A program made the position numbers and the translations under genes. From assembly GCF_000221045.1 (NCBI RefSeq), contig NC_015856.1, forward strand, positions 124,001-188,000: a stretch of 64,000 bases of DNA, written 5' to 3'. Positions 35,536 through 47,340 of the stretch are shown in pieces. The notes beneath the pieces were generated by a model. That model made no database searches, had not been told where the DNA came from, and worked only from the letters and a program-made list of their open reading frames with translations. Position 1 is the first letter of the stretch; every line of letters begins with the position of its first letter. This DNA comes from Collimonas fungivorans Ter331 (GTDB lineage: Bacteria > Pseudomonadota > Gammaproteobacteria > Burkholderiales > Burkholderiaceae_D).

Positions 35536-36346
35536 GCAATCGCTGCTGGCCGACATGGCGGTGCCGGTTGCCTTGAGCCTGGCGCAGTTGAGCCACGCCG
35601 GCGGCCGCCAGGTCAACCAGGATTCCTGGGGCAGCGTGCTGCAGGAAGACCTGGCTTGCGTGATTGTCGCTGACGGCGTCGGCGGCCAGTACGGCGGCGA
35701 GATCGCCTCGAATATCGTGGTCCATTCGATCATGGAAATGTTTGTCGAAGAAGCTTCTTTCGGTCCGCGCGCGCTGCAGTCCTATATCGAGCACGCGGTG
35801 GCGCAGCTGAACCGGCGCCAGGCGCAGATCCCGCGCCTGAAAGACATGAGCTCGACGGTGGCGGTGCTGCTGATCGATCAAACCAACCGTTGCGCGCTGT
35901 GGGGCCACATGGGCGATACCCGCGTCTATCTGTTCCGCCGCCACAAGCTGCTGAGCGCGACCAAGGACCACAGCCTGATCCAGCAGTTCGTCGATGCCGG
36001 CCATTGTTCCCCCGAGCAGTTGCGCAGGCATCCGCGCCGCAGCATCCTGAGCGCCGCCGTCGGCGTCGAGGGCAGCGCGCCCGCCGAGGTGACCCAGAAC
36101 GCGGTCCAGATACAGGACGGCGACGCCTTCCTGATCTGCTCCGACGGTTTCTGGGAATGGATCAGCGAGGCGGAGATGGAGCAGGCCGCAAGCCAGGTCA
36201 CGAGTCAGGCAAGTTCTGCCCAGGAGTGGCTGGACCTGATGCATGCTGTCGTGAAAAAGAACGGCAGCGCTTCCAATATTCCACTGGATAACTGTACTGC
36301 GTTTACAATTCGTGTTGCTGAGCCTCGATCTTCAGCGAGCCGTTAG
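35528..36346 (+). CDS. PP2C-type Ser/Thr phosphatase of the T6SS module
   Basis: A 272-residue PP2C (Stp1/PppA-type) phosphatase. QVNQDSWG and VIVADGVGGQYGGE hold the first metal-binding Asp residues, WGHMGDTRVYLF the middle motif, and LICSDGFWEW and DNCTAF the C-terminal Asp residues. It should dephosphorylate the kinase or TagH, as PppA does in Pseudomonas. Start overlaps tagH; the kinase frame begins at its stop codon (GTG at 36346). Confidence 0.93.
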   Translation: MPEQSLLADMAVPVALSLAQLSHAGGRQVNQDSWGSVLQEDLACVIVADGVGGQYGGEIASNIVVHSIMEMFVEEASFGPRALQSYIEHAVAQLNRRQAQIPRLKDMSSTVAVLLIDQTNRCALWGHMGDTRVYLFRRHKLLSATKDHSLIQQFVDAGHCSPEQLRRHPRRSILSAAVGVEGSAPAEVTQNAVQIQDGDAFLICSDGFWEWISEAEMEQAASQVTSQASSAQEWLDLMHAVVKKNGSASNIPLDNCTAFTIRVAEPRSSASR

Positions 36347-36393
36347 TGCTGATAGCCGTCCAGAATAATATTAAAACGCCGAATCCAGAGAAT

Positions 36394-38097
36394 ATGCAAA
36401 ACGCCAAGCCGCTTGATCCGCAAGAAACGACGGCTGTCGAAAACTGCCTGCCCAAAGGCACCCGGCTGGCCGATTTCGAAATCATCGGCGTGATCGGCGA
36501 AGGCGGCTTTGGCATAGTCTACTTTGCCTTCGACCGCTCGCTGCGGCGCATGGTGGCGATCAAGGAATACATGCCGGGCACGCTTGCCGGGCGGGGGCCG
36601 GATAAAAAAGTCGTGGTGCGTTCGCAGCGTCACCGCGAAACCTTCACCATCGGCCTCAAGAGTTTCATCAAGGAAGCGCGCCTGCTGGCGCAATTCGACC
36701 ATCCGGCGCTGATCAAGGTCTACCGTTTCTGGGAACAGAACAACACTGCCTACATGGCGATGCGCTACTACGAAGGCCGTACCCTCAAAAGCGTGGTGCA
36801 GAATTCGCCGGCGCAGGTGACCGAAGCCTGGCTGAAAAGCATGCTCAAGCCGATGCTGGAAGCGCTCGACGCCATGTACCGGGTGCAGATACTGCATCGC
36901 GACATCTCGCCCGACAATATCATGATCCAGAAAAGCGGCGAAGCCGTGCTGCTGGATTTCGGCGCGGCGCGCCAGATCATCGGCGACATGACCCATTCGC
37001 TGACGGTGATCCTGAAGCCGGGATATGCGCCGGTCGAGCAGTATGCCGACGACGCCATGATGAAGCAGGGGCCATGGACCGATATCTATTCGCTGTCGGC
37101 AGTGATCTATTTCGCCATCGTCAAGAGCGCGCCGCCGACCTCCGTGGCGCGCATGATCAAGGACCCGATCCTGTCCTTGCAGGACGGCGAGTACAGCGGC
37201 TTCAGCAAGGAGTTCCTGGCTGCCATCGACAAGGGCCTGGCAGTCAAGCCGGACGACCGGCCGCAATCGATAGAAGAATTCCGCAAGCTGCTGGACCTGG
37301 AGCTGTCGGTGCCGATGCCGATGCCGGACAATGAAGCTTCCGCCCCGGTCGCATTTCGCCTGCCGAGCCGGAAGAAGCCCGGCGACGAACCAACCATAGC
37401 CAACGATAGACATGCCCGCAAGCGGCCGGTTACACCGCCAAGCGTGCTGGACAAAACGCTGAGGGCTCCTGCCTGGTGGATTGGCGCTGCCGTCGCCGTG
37501 CTGGCGCTGGGCGGCTATCTGTGGCTCAAGCCGGCCCGCTTGCCTAAGACGCCGGTGGCCGCGGCGCGGGTGGCCGCACCCGCCTCCGTTCCCACGCCCG
37601 CTCCCGCTGCATCGCCGACGGCGTCCAAGCAAGCTGCCGCGCCGGCTGAACAGGTCCTCGATGAAGAAACCATCGCCTGGGAGACATTGAAACAGCAGAA
37701 CGGCGCGCCGCCGCAGCAGATCGAGGCTTTCCTGGAGAAGTATCCGAACGGTCAGCATGCGGGAACGGCGCGGTCCGGGCTGGCGCAGCGGCAAGACAAA
37801 GGCGCGGAGAACGTTGCGGCAGCCAAGCCAGCCGTGCTCAAGGAGGCCGAGGTAAAAGCGGTCGATGCAAAAGTGGTCAATGCTACCGGCATAATTTCGC
37901 TGACCATCAAGCCGTGGGGCAACGTGCTGGTCGACGGCAGCATGAAGGGCGTTAGCCCGCCATTGAAAAAGCTGATCCTGCCGGAAGGCAAACATCAGAT
38001 CAAGCTGCTCAATCCGAGTTTTCCTGACCGGGTTTTTGAAATTGACGTCAGTCCGAAAAAATCGCGTAATATCGACTACGATTTTTCGTCCCACTAA
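36394..38097 (+). CDS. Membrane Ser/Thr protein kinase of the T6SS module (PpkA-like)
   Basis: A 567-residue protein. The kinase domain covers about 28-300: glycine loop GEGGFGIVY at 35-43, ATP Lys57 in VAIKEY, HRDISPDN with catalytic Asp170, and DFG Asp188. A Pro/Lys linker and one transmembrane helix (about 361-378, WWIGAAVAVLALGGYLW) follow. The periplasmic C-terminus ends in a PEGA-like domain (ISLTIKPWGNVLVDG, LILPEGKHQIKL). It lacks the von Willebrand domain of Pseudomonas PpkA. The GTG at 36346, touching the phosphatase stop, is an alternative start adding 16 residues. Confidence 0.93.
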   Translation: MQNAKPLDPQETTAVENCLPKGTRLADFEIIGVIGEGGFGIVYFAFDRSLRRMVAIKEYMPGTLAGRGPDKKVVVRSQRHRETFTIGLKSFIKEARLLAQFDHPALIKVYRFWEQNNTAYMAMRYYEGRTLKSVVQNSPAQVTEAWLKSMLKPMLEALDAMYRVQILHRDISPDNIMIQKSGEAVLLDFGAARQIIGDMTHSLTVILKPGYAPVEQYADDAMMKQGPWTDIYSLSAVIYFAIVKSAPPTSVARMIKDPILSLQDGEYSGFSKEFLAAIDKGLAVKPDDRPQSIEEFRKLLDLELSVPMPMPDNEASAPVAFRLPSRKKPGDEPTIANDRHARKRPVTPPSVLDKTLRAPAWWIGAAVAVLALGGYLWLKPARLPKTPVAAARVAAPASVPTPAPAASPTASKQAAAPAEQVLDEETIAWETLKQQNGAPPQQIEAFLEKYPNGQHAGTARSGLAQRQDKGAENVAAAKPAVLKEAEVKAVDAKVVNATGIISLTIKPWGNVLVDGSMKGVSPPLKKLILPEGKHQIKLLNPSFPDRVFEIDVSPKKSRNIDYDFSSH

Positions 38098-38120
38098 TGC
38101 ATTTCAGCAAAGAACGCGTC

Positions 38121-38594
38121 ATGACCCCCTCTTTTACCCGTATCAGCAGCTTTGCGATGCTGGCTGCAGCCGTCATGCTTGGCGCTTGCGACACTCTCGA
38201 CACCATCACCAAACCGGCAACGGCAGCGTCGACGCCAGGCGGATCGACAGCAACGGCGGCTGCCGCCGCCGTCCCGGAACCGCCGGCGCCGCCAGCCGCC
38301 TTGACCGACGGCATCGCCCTTTACAACAAGGGCAGTTACAGCGCCGCCATCAAGCGCTTTACCAATACTCCCGAGATCTGGTCGGCGGATATCGCGACCC
38401 AGACCGAAGCCCTGAAATACATGGCTTTCAGCTATTGCGTGACTTCCAGGAAGAAGCTGTGCCGGCAGCAATTCGACAAGGCCCTGAAGCTCGATCCCGG
38501 CTTTGACCTGACTGCCGGCGAAAAGGGCCATCCGCTGTGGGGGCCGGTATTCAACCAGGCCAAGAAGGCGGCTGCAACCACCGCAAAAAAATAA
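38121..38594 (+). CDS. T6SS-associated TssQ-like lipoprotein
   Basis: A 157-residue lipoprotein. The signal ends in the lipobox LGAC (Cys about 25), then a Thr/Ala/Pro-rich spacer leads to a TPR-like region with GIALYNKGSYSAAIKRFTN and ALKYMAFSYCVTSRKKLCRQQFDKALKLDPGFDLT split across two helices, ending GHPLWGPVFN. This matches the TssQ-like lipoproteins found with Burkholderiales T6SS. An upstream in-frame ATG (38097) overlaps the kinase stop; 38121 places the signal correctly. Confidence 0.78.
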   Translation: MTPSFTRISSFAMLAAAVMLGACDTLDTITKPATAASTPGGSTATAAAAAVPEPPAPPAALTDGIALYNKGSYSAAIKRFTNTPEIWSADIATQTEALKYMAFSYCVTSRKKLCRQQFDKALKLDPGFDLTAGEKGHPLWGPVFNQAKKAAATTAKK

Positions 38595-38601
38595 GGTTGC
38601 C

Positions 38602-39519
38602 CTAGCGTCCGAAGTGCGGCGCGGAGAATCCCGGCAGCTGCGGGATCCGCTCCGTCATGAAGTTCATGAAAATCGTGGCGCGCAGCGACTGGTAGCGGCG
38701 CGACGGATACAGCAGCGAGGCTTCCTGCCCCGCTGCGCTCCACCCCGGCAGGACGCGCCGCAGCTGGCCCGATTCGAGCAAGTCGTGCACCAGCCAGGAC
38801 GGACAGATGCCGAGGCCGGCGCCCATCAGGAAACTCTCGCGTATCGCCAGCGAACTGTTGACCAGGTAGCCGCTGCGGGTAGCAATCTGCACCGTGCCGC
38901 CCGGGCCGCTGAGCTGGCTCACTTCGCCATTGGCCGGCCGCGCAAAGCCGATATAACGATGGCTGGCCAGGTCTTCGGGCCGCCTGATTTCCGGGTGGCG
39001 CGCCAGGTAGGCCGGCGCCGCCACCAGGTAGCGCTGCGCACTGGCGATCTTGCGCGCAATCATGTTCGGCGGCAGCGAACCGGCCAGCCGCAGCGCCACG
39101 TCGACGCCGTCTTCCACCAGGTCGACGAAGCGGTCGTTCAGGATCAGCTCCACCTCGATCTCCGGATGCAGCTCCAGGAACTCCAGCACCAGCGCGTTCA
39201 GCCTCAGCTGGCCCAGGCCGAGCGGCGCATTGACGCGCAACAGGCCGGTCGGCTTCTCGGTCAGGCCGCGGGCGTCGCTGACGGCTTCGCTGAATTCTTC
39301 CAGCACGCGTTTGGCGCGCTCATAAAAACGCTTGCCTTGCTCGGTGGTGGTCAGGCTGGTGGTGCTGCGCTCCAGCAGACGCACTCCGAGCTGCTTTTCC
39401 AGCGCGGCGATGGTCTTGCTGACGGTCGGTTGTGTGCTGTGCTGCTCGCGCGCTACTGCCGACAGGCTGCCGAGCTCGACGGCCCGCACGAAGCTGCGGC
39501 ATGCCTTGATTTGGTCCAT
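38602..39519 (-). CDS. LysR family transcriptional regulator
   Basis: A 305-residue protein of the CrgA-like LysR group. GSLSAVAREQHSTQPTVSKTIAALEKQLG is the helix-turn-helix and LLRVNAPLGLGQLRLN begins the effector domain. It is divergent from the amidohydrolase gene, 216 bases away, and convergent with the lipoprotein gene. The divergent amidohydrolase gene is its probable target. Confidence 0.93.
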   Translation of the reverse strand: MDQIKACRSFVRAVELGSLSAVAREQHSTQPTVSKTIAALEKQLGVRLLERSTTSLTTTEQGKRFYERAKRVLEEFSEAVSDARGLTEKPTGLLRVNAPLGLGQLRLNALVLEFLELHPEIEVELILNDRFVDLVEDGVDVALRLAGSLPPNMIARKIASAQRYLVAAPAYLARHPEIRRPEDLASHRYIGFARPANGEVSQLSGPGGTVQIATRSGYLVNSSLAIRESFLMGAGLGICPSWLVHDLLESGQLRRVLPGWSAAGQEASLLYPSRRYQSLRATIFMNFMTERIPQLPGFSAPHFGR

Positions 39520-39735
39520 GTCATTCTGATCTGGAATGGTGATAGCGGATTATCGGTCTTCTTTTGCGATATCGGGAAGAAGCCGTCGATTTATTTATTT
39601 CCACAAGGAAATGTTTGATATAAAGTCATCGTTGGCGGTTTGCCAAGCATTTTAAGAAAAGCCCATGGCTTGAGCGCAAGGCAGGCATGCTAAATTTCCA
39701 ACTTCCTTGTCGATTCACTAATCCAGGAGATTGCG

Positions 39736-40845
39736 ATGAATGTTTGCAGGCTTTTATTCCGTTCCGCCGTGCCGGCGACGCTGGCGATGGCTTTCAGCGG
39801 CGCCGCCGTCGGCCTGACGCTGGAGGATTACACCAACCCCAGCCCGGCTTGTTTCAACCGCGCTACCCAGCCGCACCTGACTGTGGCCGATACGCATATC
39901 CACTTCCGCCCGTTCGGCGGCGAATCGGTTTCCTACCACGACATGCTGAAGCTCATGGCCGACAACGGCGTGGTGTTCGGCGGCGTAATGGGCATAGGCC
40001 AGCGCCTGCCATGGGATGCGCGTCCCGGCTGCGATTCCTACCAGGATTGCCGGGACCTGCCGGCCAACCCCACCATCAAGAACGATTTCGTCAACGCCGC
40101 CAATTTTGCCGAGTTCAAGTCGCCGGGCCGTCAACTGGTGTTTTCCATGACCTTTCCGGACCTGGCCAGGCCGGCCGAGATTCCTGCCCTGATTGCCCTA
40201 TACGACAAGGAGTATCCGGGACTGTTCAAGCTGATGGGTGAAGCCAACGTAGTCAAGCAAGCGCTGTTCCCCAATGGCCATGTACCGGTTACTACGGCCC
40301 AGATCGACCAATGGGCGGATTTCATGAAAATCCTGCGCGAACGCAATATCCCGCTGGCCCTGCATTCCGACCTGGGCAACGATACGGGGGAGCCCACCAA
40401 GTATCGCCTGCTTCTCGAGCATGTGCTGAGGACATATCCGGATAACAAAATCATCTGGCTGCACCTCGGCATGTCGAGCCAGCAGGTGGCGATGGATCCC
40501 TTGAACCATATCCTGCTGCTGCAGGGCATGCTGGATCGCTTTCCCAATCTGTACCTCGATATTTCCTGGGGTGTGCTGGAGCAAAATTACTTCAGCAAGT
40601 ATCGCCAGGGTTATGTCGATTTCATCAATCGCAATTCCAGCCGCATCATCACCGGCAGCGACTATGTAGCGTACAAGAACAAGCAGCCGGCTTATAACTA
40701 TGCCGATGAGCTCAAGACTTCCAGCGCAATGAATGCCTATCTGAACAACGACGCATTCCGCAACATCGCGCTGGGCCAGACCTACCTGACCTTGCTGGGC
40801 ATGAACGCGACGTATAACGCGCCGCAAATCTGTCCCTCGCGCTAG
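39736..40845 (+). CDS. Exported amidohydrolase-family protein
   Basis: A 369-residue protein with a signal-like N-terminus (LLFRSAVPATLAMAFSGAAVG, cleavage about 27). The amidohydrolase_2-like barrel shows VADTHIHFRPFGG (HxH metal motif), PLALHSDLGN, KIIWLHLGMSS and IITGSDYVAY (catalytic Asp). The AGGAG 8 bases upstream supports the start. It probably acts in the periplasm; the substrate is unknown. A hairpin follows the stop. Confidence 0.87.
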   Translation: MNVCRLLFRSAVPATLAMAFSGAAVGLTLEDYTNPSPACFNRATQPHLTVADTHIHFRPFGGESVSYHDMLKLMADNGVVFGGVMGIGQRLPWDARPGCDSYQDCRDLPANPTIKNDFVNAANFAEFKSPGRQLVFSMTFPDLARPAEIPALIALYDKEYPGLFKLMGEANVVKQALFPNGHVPVTTAQIDQWADFMKILRERNIPLALHSDLGNDTGEPTKYRLLLEHVLRTYPDNKIIWLHLGMSSQQVAMDPLNHILLLQGMLDRFPNLYLDISWGVLEQNYFSKYRQGYVDFINRNSSRIITGSDYVAYKNKQPAYNYADELKTSSAMNAYLNNDAFRNIALGQTYLTLLGMNATYNAPQICPSR

Positions 40846-40857
40846 GCCGGATTTGAG

Positions 40858-40886
40858 GATGCTCATTCCCAATTGGAATGAGCATC
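40858..40886. terminator. Perfect 12-bp hairpin after amidohydrolase gene
   Basis: GATGCTCATTCC at 40858-40869 pairs with GGAATGAGCATC at 40875-40886, loop of 5 bases, 12 bases after the stop. There is no T-run; it could instead be an operator. Confidence 0.5.
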
Positions 40887-40968
40887 ATGCAATTCAAGCC
40901 TCTACCATGCGCAACATGAAGGGCCTATCTTAGCGTTATCGTATTCCGATAAATCCAAGGAGCTCTTC

Positions 40969-42243
40969 ATGCGTCATCTGAAAATTACCGCGGCCCTCGC
41001 CCTCCTGTCGGCTCTGGCACTGCCGGCCGGCATTACGCGGGCGGCCGACAGCAATCCTGTGCAGCCGGCCTGGAGCGCCAGCTGGACGGCCAGTCCGCAA
41101 CCGGTCTGGGAAGCCGGCTTCGCCTTGTCGACCAACATCCCGGCCAGCCTGTCGAACCAGACCATTCGCCAGATAGCGCGCATCAGCCTGGGCGGCAAGC
41201 GCGCCAGGGTCGTATTGTCCAACGAATACGGCACGACGCCGCTGACCGTGGGTGCGGCGCATATTGCTTTGACTGCGCTGGCCGGCAGCGGCTCGGACAT
41301 CTTGGCCGGCACTGACCGCGTCCTTACCTTCGGCGGCCGCGATGTGGTGACGATTGCGCCTGGCGCGTCGGCGTTCAGCGATCCGGTCGATCTCGAACTG
41401 GCGCCGCTGGCTCAGGTCGCGGTCAGCATCTTTCTGCCGCAAGCCACGCCGCTGACCACCTTCCACTGGGATGGCAAGCAGACTGCCTACATCGGACCAG
41501 GCAACCTGGCGGCGGCGCCCCTGATCAAGGCTAGCCAGACGCTGGAAGCGCGTTTGTTCCTCAGCGCGATCCTGGTCGAAGCCGCGCCCGCGGCGCGGGT
41601 GGTGGCGGCCTTCGGCGATTCGATCACCGACGGCGCCGGCTCCACCCCGGACCGCAACCAGCGCTGGCCCGACCAGCTGGCGCAACGGCTGGTCAAGCAA
41701 AACGTCGCGGTAATCAACGCCGGCATTTCGGGCGCCAGGGTGCTGAGCGACAAGATGGGCGTCAACGCCCTCGCCCGCTTCGAGCGCGATGTGCTCAACC
41801 AGCCCGGCCTCGATAGCGTGATCCTGCTGATGGGCATCAACGACATCGGCTGGCCCGGCAGCAGCTTCACGCCGCAGGACCCTGCCTTGGCGGCGCAGCG
41901 CCTGATCGACGGCTATCGCCAGCTGATAGCGCGGGCGCGCCTGCACCATGTACGCATCGTCGGCGCTACCCTGACGCCGTTCGAGGGTGCATTGCAGGAT
42001 ACGGCGCTGAAAGGCTATTATTCCGCGAGCAAGGAGCAGACCCGCCAGGCGGTGAACCACTGGATACGCAGCAGCGGCGAATTCGACGCGGTCATCGATT
42101 TCGACGCCGTGCTCAGGGATCCGAAGCATCGGCGGCGCTTCCTGCCCGCCTTCGATTCGGGCGACCACCTGCATCCAGGCGACCGTGGTTACCGCGCCAT
42201 GGCGGATGCGATTGATCTGGCAACATTGTTAGGTTCGCGTTGA
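40969..42243 (+). CDS. SGNH/GDSL hydrolase, exported
   Basis: A 424-residue protein with a signal peptide (ALALLSALALPAGITRAA, cleavage near 25). A beta-rich N-terminal domain (about 30-200) precedes the GDSL hydrolase domain. AAFGDSITDGAG has the nucleophilic Ser, NAGISGARV the Gly, LLMGINDIGWPG the Asn, and SGDHLHPGDRGY the catalytic Asp and His. It is an esterase or acetylxylan-type enzyme of the YopX-like group; the substrate is unknown. AAGGAG precedes the ATG. Confidence 0.92.
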   Translation: MRHLKITAALALLSALALPAGITRAADSNPVQPAWSASWTASPQPVWEAGFALSTNIPASLSNQTIRQIARISLGGKRARVVLSNEYGTTPLTVGAAHIALTALAGSGSDILAGTDRVLTFGGRDVVTIAPGASAFSDPVDLELAPLAQVAVSIFLPQATPLTTFHWDGKQTAYIGPGNLAAAPLIKASQTLEARLFLSAILVEAAPAARVVAAFGDSITDGAGSTPDRNQRWPDQLAQRLVKQNVAVINAGISGARVLSDKMGVNALARFERDVLNQPGLDSVILLMGINDIGWPGSSFTPQDPALAAQRLIDGYRQLIARARLHHVRIVGATLTPFEGALQDTALKGYYSASKEQTRQAVNHWIRSSGEFDAVIDFDAVLRDPKHRRRFLPAFDSGDHLHPGDRGYRAMADAIDLATLLGSR

Positions 42244-42331
42244 CCGGCCGGGATGCCTCGAAATAGGTTAGTGGCTCTAATCGCCGCTGAAACAGGGCGG
42301 TTTCAGCGATCTGCCGGCGCTTTTCAGGTAG

Positions 42332-44458
<2,127 letters not shown>

Positions 44459-44580
44459 TTAAATGGGGTCAGAGTTTTTTTTCGCAGTCCTTTGCGAAAA
44501 TTACTCTGACCCCATTTAACGGGCCACGGAGTGCGTACGCCCACATTCGACGGTCTTCGTTCGTAGTTACCTAGAACCTC
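44459..44580. repeat. Palindromic repeat copy 2
   Basis: TTAAATGGGGTCAGAGT at 44459-44475 pairs perfectly with its inverse at 44503-44519. It encloses the T8 tract and a TTTTCGC/GCGAAAA inner stem. The next ~60 bases (CGGGCCACGGAGT onward) resemble copy 1 at 32275-32335. It abuts the fadH stop. Possible roles are a terminator or a REP-like mobile element. Confidence 0.82.
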
Positions 44581-44586
44581 CGCTAG

Positions 44587-45669
<1,083 letters not shown>

Positions 45670-45755
45670 GCAGAAACTGAGCGACGGCGGTGCAAGCGGA
45701 GGGCGCCTTGCCCTCCAAAAAATGCTGCAATGGCTGATCATTCAGGAGATCCGGT

Positions 45756-46289
45756 ATGCCGTCACCGCTTCGCTTGCGACATGCATTGCCAGTCTTGCTG
45801 GCGGCAGCCGGAATGATCTCGCCGGCCTGCGGCGAAACTCTGAAAAACTGGTTCAACGATCCATTCATCCAGGTGCGCAGCGCCGTCGCCGACTGCCCGC
45901 AACCGCTGGGGCCGCTGGCGAGCGAAGAAGAGATGCGCAAGGAAACGCACTGGCGCAGCGAACGCGGCACCACCTGCTGGCTCGCCGGGAAATGCGACAA
46001 ATCGAATTCCTATCTGTACGACGCGCCGATCGCGCGCTCGGTGCAAACGCATTTTGCGACCGAGCCGGGATTCGCCCGCAACAGCAGCCTATGGCTGACC
46101 TTCCAGCGCCGCTTCGTCTGGATCGAGGGCTGCAGCGCCGATCCAGCCGTCGATGCCGCCGCGCTGGAAACGTTCGTCCGCGCTGAACCGGATATCGAAC
46201 GGGTGATTGTTAACCTGCGCATAGCGGGTGACAGCAAGCCGCCCTATCCGCTGGCGCCGAACGCCATGCCGCTGCCGCCACCCAAATAA
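45756..46289 (+). CDS. Small exported protein with BON-like domain
   Basis: A 177-residue protein with a signal peptide (ALPVLLAAAGMISPACG, about 25). The C-terminal 80 residues (SLWLTFQRRFVWIEGCS, EPDIERVIVNLRI) resemble a BON domain, which binds lipids or membranes. The middle has Cys pairs (ADCPQP, GTTCWLAGKCDK) that suggest disulfides. AGGAG precedes the ATG at 45756. Its role is unknown. Confidence 0.7.
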   Translation: MPSPLRLRHALPVLLAAAGMISPACGETLKNWFNDPFIQVRSAVADCPQPLGPLASEEEMRKETHWRSERGTTCWLAGKCDKSNSYLYDAPIARSVQTHFATEPGFARNSSLWLTFQRRFVWIEGCSADPAVDAAALETFVRAEPDIERVIVNLRIAGDSKPPYPLAPNAMPLPPPK

Positions 46290-46447
46290 ATTGACGCCGG
46301 ATGTCCGCCTGGCCTTCGATTGTTAAGCTGAACGTAACAATCGACGCCAGGAATTTTCGGTTTGCGAAAGGCGGCAAACCGTTTAGAGTGGCCGTGCGGC
46401 GCGCGGGATGAGCCAGCGCGCTGTGCCTGGAAAACAAAAGGTAAGTT

Positions 46448-46918
46448 ATGAAATTGTCCCTGATCCCCCTGCTGTTTAGCGCTCTGCTGGTGTCCGATAT
46501 AGTGAAGGCGGATGATCTGTCGATGTCCATCGGCGACATGCTGACCGACAAGGATGTGATGCAGGCCGCCAATGCCTGCCTGCTGAGGCATCCGAAAGGC
46601 GCCAATGAATTTGTCGAAAACGTTTATCCCATGAATCACGGCATGGTGGGCGTCGTCACCGCCGATGCTTCCGGCCGCCGCTACGATTGCAATGCCGAAC
46701 TGGGCACCGGGAAAGTGCGCGGCAGCGAACCGATAGTAGAACCGAAGGGACCGCTGTTCGTGTCGGTCAGGCAGATGCAGGCGCCGCCGCAAGGCGAATG
46801 TTTCAGCAGCAGCCCGCTGGTGATCGGCAAGCAGCTGCAAGGCTGGCTATTGAGCCAGACCGGAAAATGCGGTGGTGTATCCTGGAACGGCATCGCCGCT
46901 GGCGCGAAAAGCCAATAA
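46448..46918 (+). CDS. Small exported hypothetical protein
   Basis: A 156-residue protein with a signal peptide (LSLIPLLFSALLVSDIVKA, about 21). Four Cys residues (ACLLRHP, YDCNAEL, GECFSS, GKCGGV) probably form two disulfides in the periplasm. Its family is not recognised. AAAAGGTAA precedes the ATG. The 420 bases that follow hold only a doubtful small gene and the leader of the binding protein gene. Confidence 0.72.
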   Translation: MKLSLIPLLFSALLVSDIVKADDLSMSIGDMLTDKDVMQAANACLLRHPKGANEFVENVYPMNHGMVGVVTADASGRRYDCNAELGTGKVRGSEPIVEPKGPLFVSVRQMQAPPQGECFSSSPLVIGKQLQGWLLSQTGKCGGVSWNGIAAGAKSQ

Positions 46919-47023
46919 CTATATTCCCGATAACTTCTCTTCATCAGACCTTACCAGTGCTACCGAACTCGCTGTAGCGCTAGGCTGCGTATCAAATGAT
47001 GCCGCAACGGTAAAAATACACCG

Positions 47024-47176
47024 CTAGTCGGTATCGAAATCCATTTTTCTTGCCGCCATGGACGTTAGTGCCGTACATGGAAAGTCGACCAGCCCGGCCA
47101 GCGTCGAACTCTTGCCGCAGCATGTGCAGCGGGTGGTTTCCGGGACCTTGTTGCACTCGTATGGATTATGGTTCAT
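47024..47176 (-). CDS. Doubtful small Cys-rich protein
   Basis: A 50-codon frame reading NPYECNKVPETTRCTCCGKSS then FPCTALTSM. The spacing of Cys (C-x8-C-x-CC, then a later C) looks like a small zinc or disulfide protein. TATAAT is present on this strand near 47227, but no ribosome site is seen before the ATG. It could be a chance frame. Confidence 0.3.
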   Translation of the reverse strand: MNHNPYECNKVPETTRCTCCGKSSTLAGLVDFPCTALTSMAARKMDFDTD

Positions 47177-47340
47177 GACGGTGGCGGCGAAAAAGGGTGG
47201 CAGCGGAGAATATTGGGCTGGAGCCATTATAGCCACAAGCGCCACACGGCTTGTGTGTAGAATAAACGCCGCTGGAACAGTTGCCAGGAGGCTGGGATAA
47301 TCGCAGCACTTCAACCAAATTCAAACCCCGGGGAGAAAAC

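Noticed and set aside
36343-38094. 583-codon frame exactly antisense to the kinase
   Set aside because: The plus strand carries all kinase motifs; the antisense frame has none.
40936-42174. 412-codon antisense frame across the GDSL hydrolase gene
   Set aside because: Composition rich in Arg, Gln, Asp and His without family motifs, and fully overlaps a well supported gene.
45698-45716. GGAGGGC/GCCCTCC hairpin followed by AAAAAA after pip
   Set aside because: The T-run would be on the minus strand, where no gene needs ending; probably weak or without function.
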